64,000 nucleotides of DNA from Spongiihabitans sp965206355 (GCA_965206355.1 OZ242212.1:124001-188000), one strand, 5' to 3'; positions 36,701 through 46,297 are shown, numbered from the stretch's first letter. Numbers and translations are program-made. Notes: generated by a model not told the origin, from the letters alone.

Positions 36701-37741
36701 TTACTTTGGATCAGATTTGGAATCGTAACGACTTTGCCATTGTGCGAGAATGCGTTCGCGGTTATTAGCAGAGAATTCGAAATCGTTATCAATCAGCCTG
36801 TCCAGGATTTCCGGCGGGAAATGCTTAACCGGTTTTGCCAGATTTTTGTAACCGATGACCGCATAGCCGATATTATACATCTGCATCGCCTGCTTGCTGA
36901 TTGACCAGTCCGCCAACGTTTGTGCGGCTTTCAGTTTATCAGTGCCAGCGACAATCGCGGTTGCCTCCATCTCCCAGCCGATGCCTTCTCTGGGAATAAT
37001 AATATCAATCGGCGCACCCGCTGCTTTAGACTTGGCACCGCGAAAGGCAAAGGAAATACCGATTGGAATTTCTCCAGCAGCCGCCAGTTTACAGGGCTTT
37101 GAACCGGAGTGAGTGTAACGCGCGATATTCTCGTGCAACGCATCCATATAAGCCCAGCCGTCATCTTCACCAAACATTTGCAACCAACTGGAGACATCCA
37201 GAAAACCGGTGCCGGATGAGTTCGGGTTTGGCATAATCACATGCCCCTTGTACATCGGTTTGGTGAGATCTTGCCACGAGCGTGGTGCAAGCAGATTATA
37301 TTTCGCACCTTCAACGGTATTAAAACACACCGCCGCAACCCAAGCATCCATACCAGTCCAGCTTGGCAACGGATCACTGTCGTAAAATTTCGGATCAAGA
37401 TTCTCCAACCCTTTTGGCTTGTACGGTTGTAACATCCCTTGCGTCTTCATCAGCAACAACGAGGTTGCCGCCAGCCCCCAAATAATATCGGCCTGTGGAT
37501 TATCCTTCTCTGCCAACAATTTAGCGGTAATAATTCCGGTCGAGTCGCGCACCCATTTTATATTGATATCAGGATGATCCTGATTAAAGGTTTCCGCATA
37601 ACGCTTGAGATCTTCTGCTTCGACAGCGGTATAAACCGTCAGACCGACCGGTTTTTTATACAGGTACATATAACTCACAGCACTAAGTATCAGCAACAAA
37701 ACGACCGCGCCAGACCATAGTTTGAACTTATTTGCTTTCAT
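36701..37741 (-). CDS. phnS: 2-aminoethylphosphonate ABC transporter substrate-binding protein
   Basis: About 346 residues from ATG 37741, preceded by a GGAG at a good distance. It begins with a signal or anchor segment (WSGAVVLLLILSAVSYMYL) and continues as a type 2 periplasmic binding protein of the iron/AEP family (GLTVYTAVEAEDLKRYAETF, ADIIWGLAATSLLLMK, MPNPNSSGTGFLDVSSWLQM). It should capture AEP in the periplasm. It is the first gene of phnS-T-UV on the minus strand. Confidence 0.85.
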   Translation of the reverse strand: MKANKFKLWSGAVVLLLILSAVSYMYLYKKPVGLTVYTAVEAEDLKRYAETFNQDHPDINIKWVRDSTGIITAKLLAEKDNPQADIIWGLAATSLLLMKTQGMLQPYKPKGLENLDPKFYDSDPLPSWTGMDAWVAAVCFNTVEGAKYNLLAPRSWQDLTKPMYKGHVIMPNPNSSGTGFLDVSSWLQMFGEDDGWAYMDALHENIARYTHSGSKPCKLAAAGEIPIGISFAFRGAKSKAAGAPIDIIIPREGIGWEMEATAIVAGTDKLKAAQTLADWSISKQAMQMYNIGYAVIGYKNLAKPVKHFPPEILDRLIDNDFEFSANNRERILAQWQSRYDSKSDPK

Positions 37742-38001
37742 TTGAATTCTCCACATTGGTTATTTATAGATTGGTTTATTTATATTGACAAGGTGGAAAT
37801 AACTCGTAACCGATGATTTCTGGCAACTGTCGGCAACCGACTATTCCCAAGCAAGCACATTGTAGCGCAATTCACACATCAGTAAGCAACAAACAGTTAT
37901 AGATATAATCCATATCACGCATTGGTTATATGAACTCAAGCAATATAGGCATCTCTGTGCGTTGTCCCTTTGCGCGATTGTAATGCTAGTTTCAATATTG
38001 G

Positions 38002-38140
38002 GAGACCTTTGCACGGAAGATGATTTCGCTTTCAGGCAAGGCAAAAACGCACGGAATGAGGGAGTTTATGCTTATAAATGACCGATTGAGTACGATTTTA
38101 ACGCAGCATGCAGGTGAAATGGCTTTCGTGCAAAGGTCTC
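38002..38140 (+). mobile_element. MITE-like element, complete 139-bp copy (forward)
   Basis: Same terminal inverted repeats and length as the other copies. Flanked by an exact 5-bp duplication ATTGG (37997-38001 and 38141-38145). It lies between phnS and yggX; no gene is interrupted. The remainder of the 37.76-38.21 kb gap holds no supported gene. Confidence 0.92.
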
Positions 38141-38210
38141 ATTGGAATAATGCCACCGTGCAGGGCAGCATAACAAAAATAGAGAAACACTGGCTCGCTA
38201 CTACGGGTTT

Positions 38211-38483
38211 TTATTCTTGCTGCTCTTTCCAAGCATCGGGCAAGACGATGCCGTCACCAAATAAATAGGCTTGCATTTGACTTGCCAGATATTTTTTGTG
38301 TTCACGCTGTAGCGGATTCAATTTATATTCATTGATTAAAATGGTTTGTTGTCGTAACCAGTCCTGCCACGCCTGTTTGGAAATCTCATCGAAAATTTTT
38401 TCCCCTAACTCGCCGGGCCATGTTGGATAATCCAGACCGATCATTTCTTTGCCCAGTTTTTTGCAGATAATCATACGGCTCAT
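38211..38483 (-). CDS. yggX: oxidative damage protection / Fe(2+)-trafficking protein YggX
   Basis: From ATG 38483 the 90-residue protein starts MSRMIICKKLGKEMIGLDYP and continues GELGEKIFDEISKQAWQDWL and LNPLQREHKKYLASQMQAYL, the standard YggX layout with its single conserved Cys near the N-terminus. YggX protects iron-sulfur clusters and interacts with iron. It directly follows mutY, an arrangement widespread in gammaproteobacteria, where MutY needs an Fe-S cluster. Confidence 0.93.
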   Translation of the reverse strand: MSRMIICKKLGKEMIGLDYPTWPGELGEKIFDEISKQAWQDWLRQQTILINEYKLNPLQREHKKYLASQMQAYLFGDGIVLPDAWKEQQE

Positions 38484-38518
38484 ATTATGCCCCTCCACTC
38501 ATTTTATTGCGCACGCTG

Positions 38519-39697
38519 TTAATCATTGGTAAGTTGATTAAAGATTTTTTGCACCGCCGCTGGAATGCCGACGGCAACATCGGATAATGGGTTGTACCAA
38601 AGATAATGATTGCTGTCCATGACCCGATCCATACCGCTGTTCATAACATCGGTTGTGGTAGCGGTCATGGTTTTTGTCGGGTTTCGATTAACGGTGCAGT
38701 GTATGGCTTCAATCTGCAACTCAAAATGGGTGAAACTGTGGCGGATATTTTGCAGTCGTTTACCGTTTGCGACCGATATGCCAAACTGCTGATAACACCA
38801 TATCTGATAATCCACGCTACTATCAGGTAGTTCTGGAAATACCCATAAACCACCCCAAACACCACTGGGCGGGCGTTTAACAAGTAGATATTCGGCATCG
38901 GCATTGTGTAGCAACAGCATCCTTGTATAGCGTTGCGGTCGCCGGACTTTCGCTTTTGCTGTAGGATAGAATGCCTGCTTGCCCTGCTGTAAGGCACGAC
39001 AGCCTGAACGTATCGGGCAATGCGCACAATCAGGTTGGCGGCGACGACAAAGTGTTGCTCCTAAATCCATAATCGCCTGCGTATAATCGGCAACACGTTG
39101 GTTGGGCGTGAGCTGGTCGGCGACAACCCATAACCTGTTTTCGATGGCTGTGATTGCCGGATGACCGTCTATGGCAAAGTAGCGGGTCAACACCCGTTTG
39201 ACATTACCATCGAGAATCGGATGTCGAGCGTTTGCGGAAAAAGCAAGAATCGCTCCTGCTGTGGAACGTCCTATGCCGGGTAATGCCATCACTTGCTCGA
39301 AAATGGACGGAAAAATACCGTTGTGCTGATCGCGAATGTGTTGTGCTGCACGATGCAGGTTTCTTGCCCGAGCATAATAGCCAAGCCCCGCCCAACTCGC
39401 CATAACATCATCCTGCTCGGCGTTAGCCAATCTGTTTATGTCAGGAAACCGTGCCATAAATTTTCGGTAATAAGGTATCACCGTTTCTACCTGCGTTTGT
39501 TGCAGCATAATTTCAGAAATCCAGATACCATAGGGATGCCGCTGCTGTTGCCAGGGTAACGACTGACGACCATGCTGATCAAACCAGAGCAGTAGTGATT
39601 GGCTGAACGATTGGTTAAAACCATTCTCAAGGGTTTGCGGGTCAGATTTTTTAATCCTATTTAGCAAGTGTTTTGTCAATGTTTGGTATTCTCCCAT
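38519..39697 (-). CDS. mutY: adenine DNA glycosylase MutY
   Basis: The 392-residue enzyme removes adenine mispaired with 8-oxoguanine. Visible are the QTQVETVIPYY segment, the helix-hairpin-helix VMALPGIGRSTAGAILAF with the catalytic Asp in HPILDGNVKRV, and the [4Fe-4S] ligands spaced C-x6-C-x2-C-x5-C in CRRRQPDCAHCPIRSGC. A C-terminal Nudix-like domain (GVWGGLWVFPELP) reads 8-oxoG. An N-terminal extension of about 25 residues precedes the family start (LLLWFDQHGRQSLPWQ). Confidence 0.95.
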   Translation of the reverse strand: MGEYQTLTKHLLNRIKKSDPQTLENGFNQSFSQSLLLWFDQHGRQSLPWQQQRHPYGIWISEIMLQQTQVETVIPYYRKFMARFPDINRLANAEQDDVMASWAGLGYYARARNLHRAAQHIRDQHNGIFPSIFEQVMALPGIGRSTAGAILAFSANARHPILDGNVKRVLTRYFAIDGHPAITAIENRLWVVADQLTPNQRVADYTQAIMDLGATLCRRRQPDCAHCPIRSGCRALQQGKQAFYPTAKAKVRRPQRYTRMLLLHNADAEYLLVKRPPSGVWGGLWVFPELPDSSVDYQIWCYQQFGISVANGKRLQNIRHSFTHFELQIEAIHCTVNRNPTKTMTATTTDVMNSGMDRVMDSNHYLWYNPLSDVAVGIPAAVQKIFNQLTND

Positions 39698-39818
39698 CTA
39701 TTATAATACGGCATTACTGGTAGTTTGTTAGCAAAATTTAAGGAGGCGCTAATTTTTGCGATAACGACAAACCGATGTACGATATTCTAAACAATCAAAC
39801 AGGAAATCAAAATTGACT

Positions 39819-41822
39819 ATGTGGTATGGCAGGCATTTGTTGCGGCTGAGGCTGTTTCTGCTACTTTTCGGGGTGATGTTGCTTGGCGGCTTGTTGCCCT
39901 TTGCGCAAGCAGAAGTCATTCGTAGCCACGCCATCGCGATGCACGGTCAACCCAAGTATGCGGCTGATTTCAAACATTTTGATTATGTTAATGCTGATGC
40001 ACCGAAAGGGGGTTCGTTGCGTCAGGCGGATCAGGGCACTTTTAATAGCTTCAATCCATGGATTGATAAAGGCTCTGCGATAACGCCGAGCTCGATTGAA
40101 ACTTTACTAGTATCGTCCGCTGATGAGGCGTTTACTAAATATTGTTTGCTGTGTGAGCAAATCGAATATCCCAGCGATAGATCATGGATTATTTTCCACT
40201 TGCGCGCTAATGCCAGATGGCATGACGGCAAACCGATAACGCCGCAGGATGTCGTCTGGTCGTTTAATATGCTAAAGGAGAAGGGCAGACCCTTTTATCG
40301 CTTTTATTATGCGGATGTGGTTAATGTTGAAGTAGTTGGTGAGCATGCTGTTCGTTTTCAATTCAAGAATGCGGGGAACCGTGAATTGCCACTGATTATT
40401 GGTGATCTGCCGATATTACCTAAACACTATTGGCAGAAACATGACTTTAGCAAAACCACATTGACACCGCCGCTCGGCAGTGGTCCTTACAAAATTAAGC
40501 GATTCGAGGCAGGGCGTTACCTTGAAAGAGAAAGAGTCGCCGACTATTGGGGGCGGAATTTGCCGATTAAGCGCGGGATTGATAATTTCGATTTGATTCG
40601 GACTGATTTCTTTCGCGATCGCATTCCGATACGTCTGGCTTTGAAGGCGGGAGAAATTGATTATTATGCGGAAAACACCGCTAAAAGCTGGGCGACCGAG
40701 TTTGACATTCCGTCAGTGCAATCCGGTTGGTTGATAAAAGAGCGGATTGAACATTCAGCACCACAGGGCATGCAAGCCTACGTGATGAACCTGCGCCGAC
40801 CTAAATTTCAGGAGCGCAAAATTCGCGAGGCGATTGCCCTGGCATTCGATTTTAATTGGACGAACAAAAAAATGTTTTATAATCAGTATATCCGTTCGAC
40901 CAGTTTCTTCAGCAATTCTGAACTAGCATCTTCGGGTATTGCCGAAGGCGACGAGCTGGCACTGTTGCAAAACTATCGCGATCAGTTACCAGCCGAATTA
41001 TTTTCTGAAGCCTTTGATGTAGCAGAAACCGATGGTCGTGGTTGGCACCGGGGAAATTTGCTAAAAGCCCTGTCTTTAATCAAACAAACCGACTGGCGTA
41101 TTGATAACGGTAAACTGGTTAATGCTAAGAACCAGCCGCTAGTTATAGAAGTGCTGTTATACAGCAGTGTTTTTGAGCGTTTAATTTTGCCATATGCCAG
41201 CAATCTCAAACGGCTCGGCATTGACATGAAAATTCGTGTGGTTGATAGCGGGCAATACGTCAATCGCTTACGCGCCTTTGATTTTGATATGATTGTTAGT
41301 AGCTGGGGACAGAGTGAAACACCGGGTAACGAGCAACGTGGATTTTGGGGTTGTGCGGCAGCAGCGCAACCGGGCAGTCGCAATACCGCGGGTATTTGTC
41401 ATCCTGTTATTGAGGAACTGATCGAGAAAATCATCATCGCGCCAAGCCGCGAGCGTTTGATAACGGTTACCCGCGCCTTGGATCGGGTATTACTGTGGCA
41501 ACATTTTGTCGTTCCAAACTGGCATTTACCTGCCGACAGAGTGTTGTGGTGGAATAAGTTTAGTCGCCCGTCTATGCCGTTACGCAATGGTGTCAGTATA
41601 TCGCGCTGGTGGCTGGACGATGAAAAAGCGGTGCGTCTGGCACAGGCCCGAGAGGCGGGTGAGATTGCCACTAGAAGTGTGGCAAATGCCGATACCGACA
41701 ATCTCAACAAAGACACTCGCTCATTGAGTTGGTCATTCGGGCTATTGCTCGGACTATTGCTCATCGGCGGACTGCTCATAAAACGCACCCTGAAACGAAC
41801 CGAGCAAACGAAGACAAGCTGA
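39819..41822 (+). CDS. yejA: YejA-type peptide/oligopeptide-binding protein with C-terminal membrane helix
   Basis: About 667 residues. A signal peptide (LFLLLFGVMLLGGLLPFAQA) precedes an SBP_bac_5 domain: HAIAMHGQPKYAADFKHFDY, DAPKGGSLRQA, WHDGKPITPQDVVWSF and GSGPYKIKRFEAGRYLER. YejA binds peptides, including microcin C-like compounds. Unusually the protein ends with a second hydrophobic segment (FGLLLGLLLIGGLLI) followed by basic residues, which should anchor it to the inner membrane from the periplasmic side. Its stop shares a base with the yejB start. Confidence 0.85.
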   Translation: MWYGRHLLRLRLFLLLFGVMLLGGLLPFAQAEVIRSHAIAMHGQPKYAADFKHFDYVNADAPKGGSLRQADQGTFNSFNPWIDKGSAITPSSIETLLVSSADEAFTKYCLLCEQIEYPSDRSWIIFHLRANARWHDGKPITPQDVVWSFNMLKEKGRPFYRFYYADVVNVEVVGEHAVRFQFKNAGNRELPLIIGDLPILPKHYWQKHDFSKTTLTPPLGSGPYKIKRFEAGRYLERERVADYWGRNLPIKRGIDNFDLIRTDFFRDRIPIRLALKAGEIDYYAENTAKSWATEFDIPSVQSGWLIKERIEHSAPQGMQAYVMNLRRPKFQERKIREAIALAFDFNWTNKKMFYNQYIRSTSFFSNSELASSGIAEGDELALLQNYRDQLPAELFSEAFDVAETDGRGWHRGNLLKALSLIKQTDWRIDNGKLVNAKNQPLVIEVLLYSSVFERLILPYASNLKRLGIDMKIRVVDSGQYVNRLRAFDFDMIVSSWGQSETPGNEQRGFWGCAAAAQPGSRNTAGICHPVIEELIEKIIIAPSRERLITVTRALDRVLLWQHFVVPNWHLPADRVLWWNKFSRPSMPLRNGVSISRWWLDDEKAVRLAQAREAGEIATRSVANADTDNLNKDTRSLSWSFGLLLGLLLIGGLLIKRTLKRTEQTKTS

Positions 41823-42907
41823 TGGGTGTGTATATCATTAAACGACTGCTACTGGTCATACCGACCTTATTTCTGATTATGTTGTTTAATTTTGCCGTCA
41901 TTCAGTTTGCCCCGGGTGGTCCGGTGGAACAAGCCATTGCCAATATTACCGGTGAGGGAGTTGATGCTATCGATCGTGTTACCCGCAGTGCCTCCGAAAA
42001 CATTATTCAAACTGGCAATAACAGTCGCTATCGTGGTGCGCAGGGACTTGATCCGGAGTTTATTGCCGAGCTTGAAAAGCGCTTTGGTTTTGACAAACCG
42101 GTGCATCAGCGATTTTTTAGTATGATTGGTAATTATTTGCGCTTCGATTTCGGGGATAGTTTTTTCCGCGACCGCGCGGTGGTGGATTTGGTGCTGGAGA
42201 AAATGCCGGTATCTATTTCGTTAGGATTATGGTCAACCTTGCTGGTGTATTTAATCAGCATTCCATTGGGCATCAGGAAGGCGGTTGCGGATGGCAGCCG
42301 TTTTGATATTGCCAGCAGTGTCTTGCTCACAATCAGTGTCGCTATTCCGGGATTCTTGTTTGCAGTGTTGCTGTTGGTGGTATTCGCCGGTGGTGTCTAT
42401 TTTGACTGGTTTCCATTGCGCGGATTGCTGTCCGATAATTGGCAAACCTTGTCGTGGTCGGCAAAAATTGCCGACTACTTCTGGCATCTGACCCTGCCGT
42501 TGATTGCGCTCACTATTGGCGGTTTCGCATCGCTTGCCATGCTCACAAAAAACTCTTTTCTCGACCAAATTAGCCAGCAATATGTGCTGACGGCACGCGC
42601 AAAAGGACTGAGCGAGCGCAAAGTGATGTATCACCATGTGTTTCGTAATGCCATGCTCATTGTCATAGCTGGATTTCCGGCAGCGGTGGTTAGCATACTG
42701 TTTACCGGTGCGATGCTGGTAGAAATTATTTTTTCGCTGGATGGGCTTGGTTTGCTCGGCTTTGAAGCGGCATTACAGCGGGATTATCCGGTGATGTTTG
42801 GTTCGCTGTGGTTTTTCACCTTGCTTGGATTATTGCTCGGCATCATTTCCGACTTGATGTACACTTGGGTCGATCCGCGTATTGACTTTGAGAGCAGCGC
42901 ATCATGA
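41822..42907 (+). CDS. yejB: YejB-type peptide ABC transporter permease
   Basis: A 361-residue permease beginning MGVYIIKRLLLVIPTLFLIM, with an N-terminal membrane segment, a periplasmic loop and five C-terminal helices. The EAA loop is YVLTARAKGLSERKVMYHHV. The NFAVIQFAPGGPVEQ segment is typical of OppB/YejB. The ATG overlaps the yejA stop (TGATG) and the gene's end overlaps yejE by 4 bp. Confidence 0.92.
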   Translation: MGVYIIKRLLLVIPTLFLIMLFNFAVIQFAPGGPVEQAIANITGEGVDAIDRVTRSASENIIQTGNNSRYRGAQGLDPEFIAELEKRFGFDKPVHQRFFSMIGNYLRFDFGDSFFRDRAVVDLVLEKMPVSISLGLWSTLLVYLISIPLGIRKAVADGSRFDIASSVLLTISVAIPGFLFAVLLLVVFAGGVYFDWFPLRGLLSDNWQTLSWSAKIADYFWHLTLPLIALTIGGFASLAMLTKNSFLDQISQQYVLTARAKGLSERKVMYHHVFRNAMLIVIAGFPAAVVSILFTGAMLVEIIFSLDGLGLLGFEAALQRDYPVMFGSLWFFTLLGLLLGIISDLMYTWVDPRIDFESSAS

Positions 42908-43980
42908 CGCAGAAAATTGCGGCATCACCCCTCCCCCAAAATGTCGACGGAGGGTTCACGCTGGGCGCGATTGGACAACGCCGCTGGGAATTATTTAAGA
43001 GCAATCGGCGTAGCTTCTGGGCATTGTGGATTTTTCTAATTCTCTTTGCCCTGTCCTTGTTTGCAGAGCTAATTGCCAATGATAAACCGGTTTTTATCTG
43101 GTACAACGGCGATGCTTATTGGCCGCTATTGGTGGACTACAATGAAACCGATTTCGATGGAGACTTCCCTACCGTAGCGGTGTATCGAGACCCGTGGCTA
43201 AAAAATCAGATTGCTAATAATGGTTTCTCGGTATGGCCTTTGATAGCGTTTCACCATACCACAGTGGATTGGGATATGGATCATCCTGCTCCTGCTCCAC
43301 CGAGTGGGCAACATATTCTGGGCACCGATGATCAGGCGCGGGATGTGGTTGCCCGCATCATTTATGGCTTTCGCATTTCCGTTTTGTTCGGCTTTATTTT
43401 GACTTTTATCAGTGCCGCAATGGGTGTCAGTGCGGGTGCTATTCAAGGTTATTTTGGTGGCTGGATTGACTTGCTGTTGCAACGTTTTGTGGAGGTGTGG
43501 AGCAGTATGCCGACACTATATATCTTGATTATTCTTGCCAGTGTCGTTGAACCCAATTTTTGGTGGTTACTGGGTATTTTGTTATTGTTTACTTGGATGG
43601 GATTTGTCGGCGTAGTGCGTGCGGAGTTTCTGAAAACGCGCCAGTTTGAATATGTTCGTGCGGCGCGAGCGCTGGGTGTTAGCGATAGCCGCATCATTTT
43701 GCGCCATGTGTTACCGAATGCGTTGGTGGCGACTATTACCTTTATGCCTTTCACACTCGCAGGCTCGGTGACGATATTGACCTCGTTGGATTTTCTCGGC
43801 TTTGGGCTACCGCCCGGCTCGCCATCATTAGGGGAGCTACTGGCTCAGGGAAAAGCCAACCTACAAGCACCGTGGTTGGGGGTGAGCGGGTTTGTTGTTA
43901 TCGGTACGATGCTGTCGCTGTTGATTTTTATCGGTGAAGGCGTGCGTGATGCCTTTGATCCGAAAAAGCTGTTTCGTTAA
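42904..43980 (+). CDS. yejE: YejE-type peptide ABC transporter permease
   Basis: A 358-residue OppC-class permease. RRSFWALWIFLILFALSLFA is the first helix, a periplasmic loop of about 100 residues is characteristic of YejE, and HILGTDDQARDVVARIIYGF followed by YVRAARALGVSDSRIILRHV contains the EAA loop. It pairs with YejB in the membrane channel. Confidence 0.92.
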   Translation: MTQKIAASPLPQNVDGGFTLGAIGQRRWELFKSNRRSFWALWIFLILFALSLFAELIANDKPVFIWYNGDAYWPLLVDYNETDFDGDFPTVAVYRDPWLKNQIANNGFSVWPLIAFHHTTVDWDMDHPAPAPPSGQHILGTDDQARDVVARIIYGFRISVLFGFILTFISAAMGVSAGAIQGYFGGWIDLLLQRFVEVWSSMPTLYILIILASVVEPNFWWLLGILLLFTWMGFVGVVRAEFLKTRQFEYVRAARALGVSDSRIILRHVLPNALVATITFMPFTLAGSVTILTSLDFLGFGLPPGSPSLGELLAQGKANLQAPWLGVSGFVVIGTMLSLLIFIGEGVRDAFDPKKLFR

Positions 43981-44015
43981 GTTTTCATATAGTCGCCGTA
44001 TAGTCATCATTAAAT

Positions 44016-45656
44016 ATGAGTAGCCCTATCCTCAAAATTAGCAATCTTGCGGTCAGTTTTCAACGTACCGAAAAACGCCAGCGTATTGTTAGCGATGTGG
44101 TCAGGGGTGTGGATTTGCAATTGCATGCCGGAGAAACGGTTGCGCTGGTCGGTGAATCCGGTTCCGGTAAAACGCTGACCGCTTTGTCAATACTACAATT
44201 ATTACCCTATCCTTATGCGTTCCATCAGCACGGTTCAATCATTTACCAGCGCGCAGAACGGGCAGAAGAATTGATTGGTGCTGATCAGGCAACCCTGCAA
44301 CGCCTTCGTGGCAATCATATTTCGATGATATTTCAGGAGCCAATGACCGCATTAAACCCGTTACACCGCATCGAAAAACAAATTGGCGAATCTTTGGCAT
44401 TGCATCAGGGCATCACCGCTCAGCACGCAACAAAACACATTGTTTCATTACTTGAACGTGTCGGCATTGACAACCCGACTGCACGACTAGATGCTTATCC
44501 ACATCAATTATCCGGCGGGCAGAAACAACGGGTAATGATTGCCATGGCGCTGGCAAACAAACCCGACATTTTATTAGCAGATGAACCGACCACAGCATTG
44601 GATGTCACCGTGCAGGCGAAAATTCTGCAATTGTTAAAGGAGCTACAACAGGCGGATAATCTGGGTATTTTACTTATCACCCACGACCTGAATATGGTGC
44701 AAAAAGTAGCTGATCGGGTATTGGTAATGAAACAGGGTGAGGTGGTGGAGAAAGGTAGCACAAGCCAAATTTTCACGGCGGCGCAACAACCTTATACCCA
44801 AACATTGCTCGCTGCCAAACCACCACTACGCCAGCCACCGAACACCCCATCAACAACGACTGCCGATATACTGAAAGTGGAAAATCTGAAGGTCTGGTTG
44901 CCGATAAAGCGAGGTTTGCTGAAACGCACCGTTGATCATGTCAAGGCGATCAATCAAGCGTCATTAACACTTCGTCCCGGTCATACCCTCGGCGTGGTCG
45001 GTGAGTCGGGTTCAGGCAAAACCACGCTGGCGCTGGCGTTATTGAAGCTGATACAAAGCGAAGGCTCTGTCTTGTTGGATGGCAAACCACTTGGCGTTGC
45101 TGGCGGGCTATCTATGTCGCAGGTGCGACTGGCAATGCAAATCGTTTTTCAGGATCCGTATGGTTCGTTATCACCAAGGCTAACCATCGGCGAAATAATT
45201 AGCGAGGGTCTGGATGCTCATAAGCTGGTTAGCCATGCCGCCGCACGCGATCAAAAGGTGATTGAGATGCTAAAACAAGTTGAAATTGATCCGGCAGTAC
45301 GTTTTCGTTATCCGCACGAATTTTCCGGCGGTCAACGCCAGCGTATTGCCATCGCGCGTGCCTTGATACTGGAGCCGAGAATCCTTTTTCTTGATGAACC
45401 CACATCGTCACTGGATCGTACCGTACAGGTGCAGATACTAGCGCTGTTGAATCGACTGCAACGCCAACACCAACTCGCCTATGTGTTTATTTCCCACGAT
45501 TTGAGTGTTATTCGTGCCATTGCCGATGAGCTGATGGTGATGTGCCGTGGTGATGTGGTTGAACAAGGTGCTGCTGCCACCTTGTTTTCCAACCCGCAAC
45601 ACCCCTATACAAAAGCGTTATTGTCCGCCGCCTTTGCTATGGAGTGTGCCGGTTGA
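44016..45656 (+). CDS. yejF: YejF-type dual ATP-binding protein of the peptide transporter
   Basis: The 546-residue protein contains two complete ABC ATPase domains. Each has a GESGSGKT Walker A (near residues 47 and 329), a signature (LSGGQKQRVMIAMAL and FSGGQRQRIAIARAL) and a Walker B (LLADEPTTALD and LFLDEPTSSLD). It powers the YejABE importer. The last codons overlap the start of the next gene by TTGA, so that gene may be co-translated. Confidence 0.94.
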   Translation: MSSPILKISNLAVSFQRTEKRQRIVSDVVRGVDLQLHAGETVALVGESGSGKTLTALSILQLLPYPYAFHQHGSIIYQRAERAEELIGADQATLQRLRGNHISMIFQEPMTALNPLHRIEKQIGESLALHQGITAQHATKHIVSLLERVGIDNPTARLDAYPHQLSGGQKQRVMIAMALANKPDILLADEPTTALDVTVQAKILQLLKELQQADNLGILLITHDLNMVQKVADRVLVMKQGEVVEKGSTSQIFTAAQQPYTQTLLAAKPPLRQPPNTPSTTTADILKVENLKVWLPIKRGLLKRTVDHVKAINQASLTLRPGHTLGVVGESGSGKTTLALALLKLIQSEGSVLLDGKPLGVAGGLSMSQVRLAMQIVFQDPYGSLSPRLTIGEIISEGLDAHKLVSHAAARDQKVIEMLKQVEIDPAVRFRYPHEFSGGQRQRIAIARALILEPRILFLDEPTSSLDRTVQVQILALLNRLQRQHQLAYVFISHDLSVIRAIADELMVMCRGDVVEQGAAATLFSNPQHPYTKALLSAAFAMECAG

Positions 45657-46297
45657 TAACCCTCGAAAAATATCTCGACAACTTCAACAACAGCCGACAA
45701 ATTACGCTGGTCGGACCCTTGTTTGAAAGGGGTGAAGCAATGCCGGACCTTGCAGAACCGCTCATATTTGTCGATGGTGGTGCACGTTTACGACAATGCG
45801 AAGAAGGCGTCGTAGTCGGAGATGGTGATTCTTTTGCGGGAACGATGGATGTGTTGCTGGCAACCGACAAATCTTTTTCCGATCTGGCTTTTGCACTTAG
45901 CAACATTCCACAACATTTTGGGAACGTCAGATTGCTCGGGTTTCTCGGTGGTCGCCGAGATCACGAATTATTTAATATCGGCGAAGCGCATCATTTCCTG
46001 TGCAACAGAAAACAGCCCACAACCATCACCTTTGACAATGATATTATCGGCTATTCATCCGGACAATGGCAGTTTGAAAGAATCGGTAGTTTTAGTGTCG
46101 CCGTAGTCGAAGCGGCGCACATTAGTCTCCGTGGCGCATGCCGCTATACCTGCCCGCCAACAACCCGATTTATGCCCTTGCGTTCTTTAGGTTTGAGTAA
46201 TATCGGTACTGGCACTGTTTATATTGATTGTGATAACCCGATTTTTGTTCTGTTTGAAAATTTGTCAGGGCGACTGTCAGAAAATATTCCGATCTAA
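45653..46297 (+). CDS. thiamine pyrophosphokinase-like protein
   Basis: About 214 residues. PLIFVDGGARLRQ, the acidic GDGDSF loop and GFLGGRRDHELFN correspond to the D..A, GDxDS and GGxxDH motifs of the thiamin pyrophosphokinase catalytic domain. Family members transfer pyrophosphate to thiamin or similar alcohols. The N- and C-terminal parts differ from typical TPKs, so the substrate is uncertain. The TTG at 45653 overlaps the yejF stop and is the likely start; a GTG at 45644 is an alternative. Confidence 0.6.
   Translation: MITLEKYLDNFNNSRQITLVGPLFERGEAMPDLAEPLIFVDGGARLRQCEEGVVVGDGDSFAGTMDVLLATDKSFSDLAFALSNIPQHFGNVRLLGFLGGRRDHELFNIGEAHHFLCNRKQPTTITFDNDIIGYSSGQWQFERIGSFSVAVVEAAHISLRGACRYTCPPTTRFMPLRSLGLSNIGTGTVYIDCDNPIFVLFENLSGRLSENIPI

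Noticed and set aside
38020..38268. Frame inside the MITE copy (MISLSGKAKTHG and on), present in several copies
   Set aside because: Only about 40 residues are shared between copies and each continues into unrelated flanking DNA. This reflects repeat identity, not a gene.
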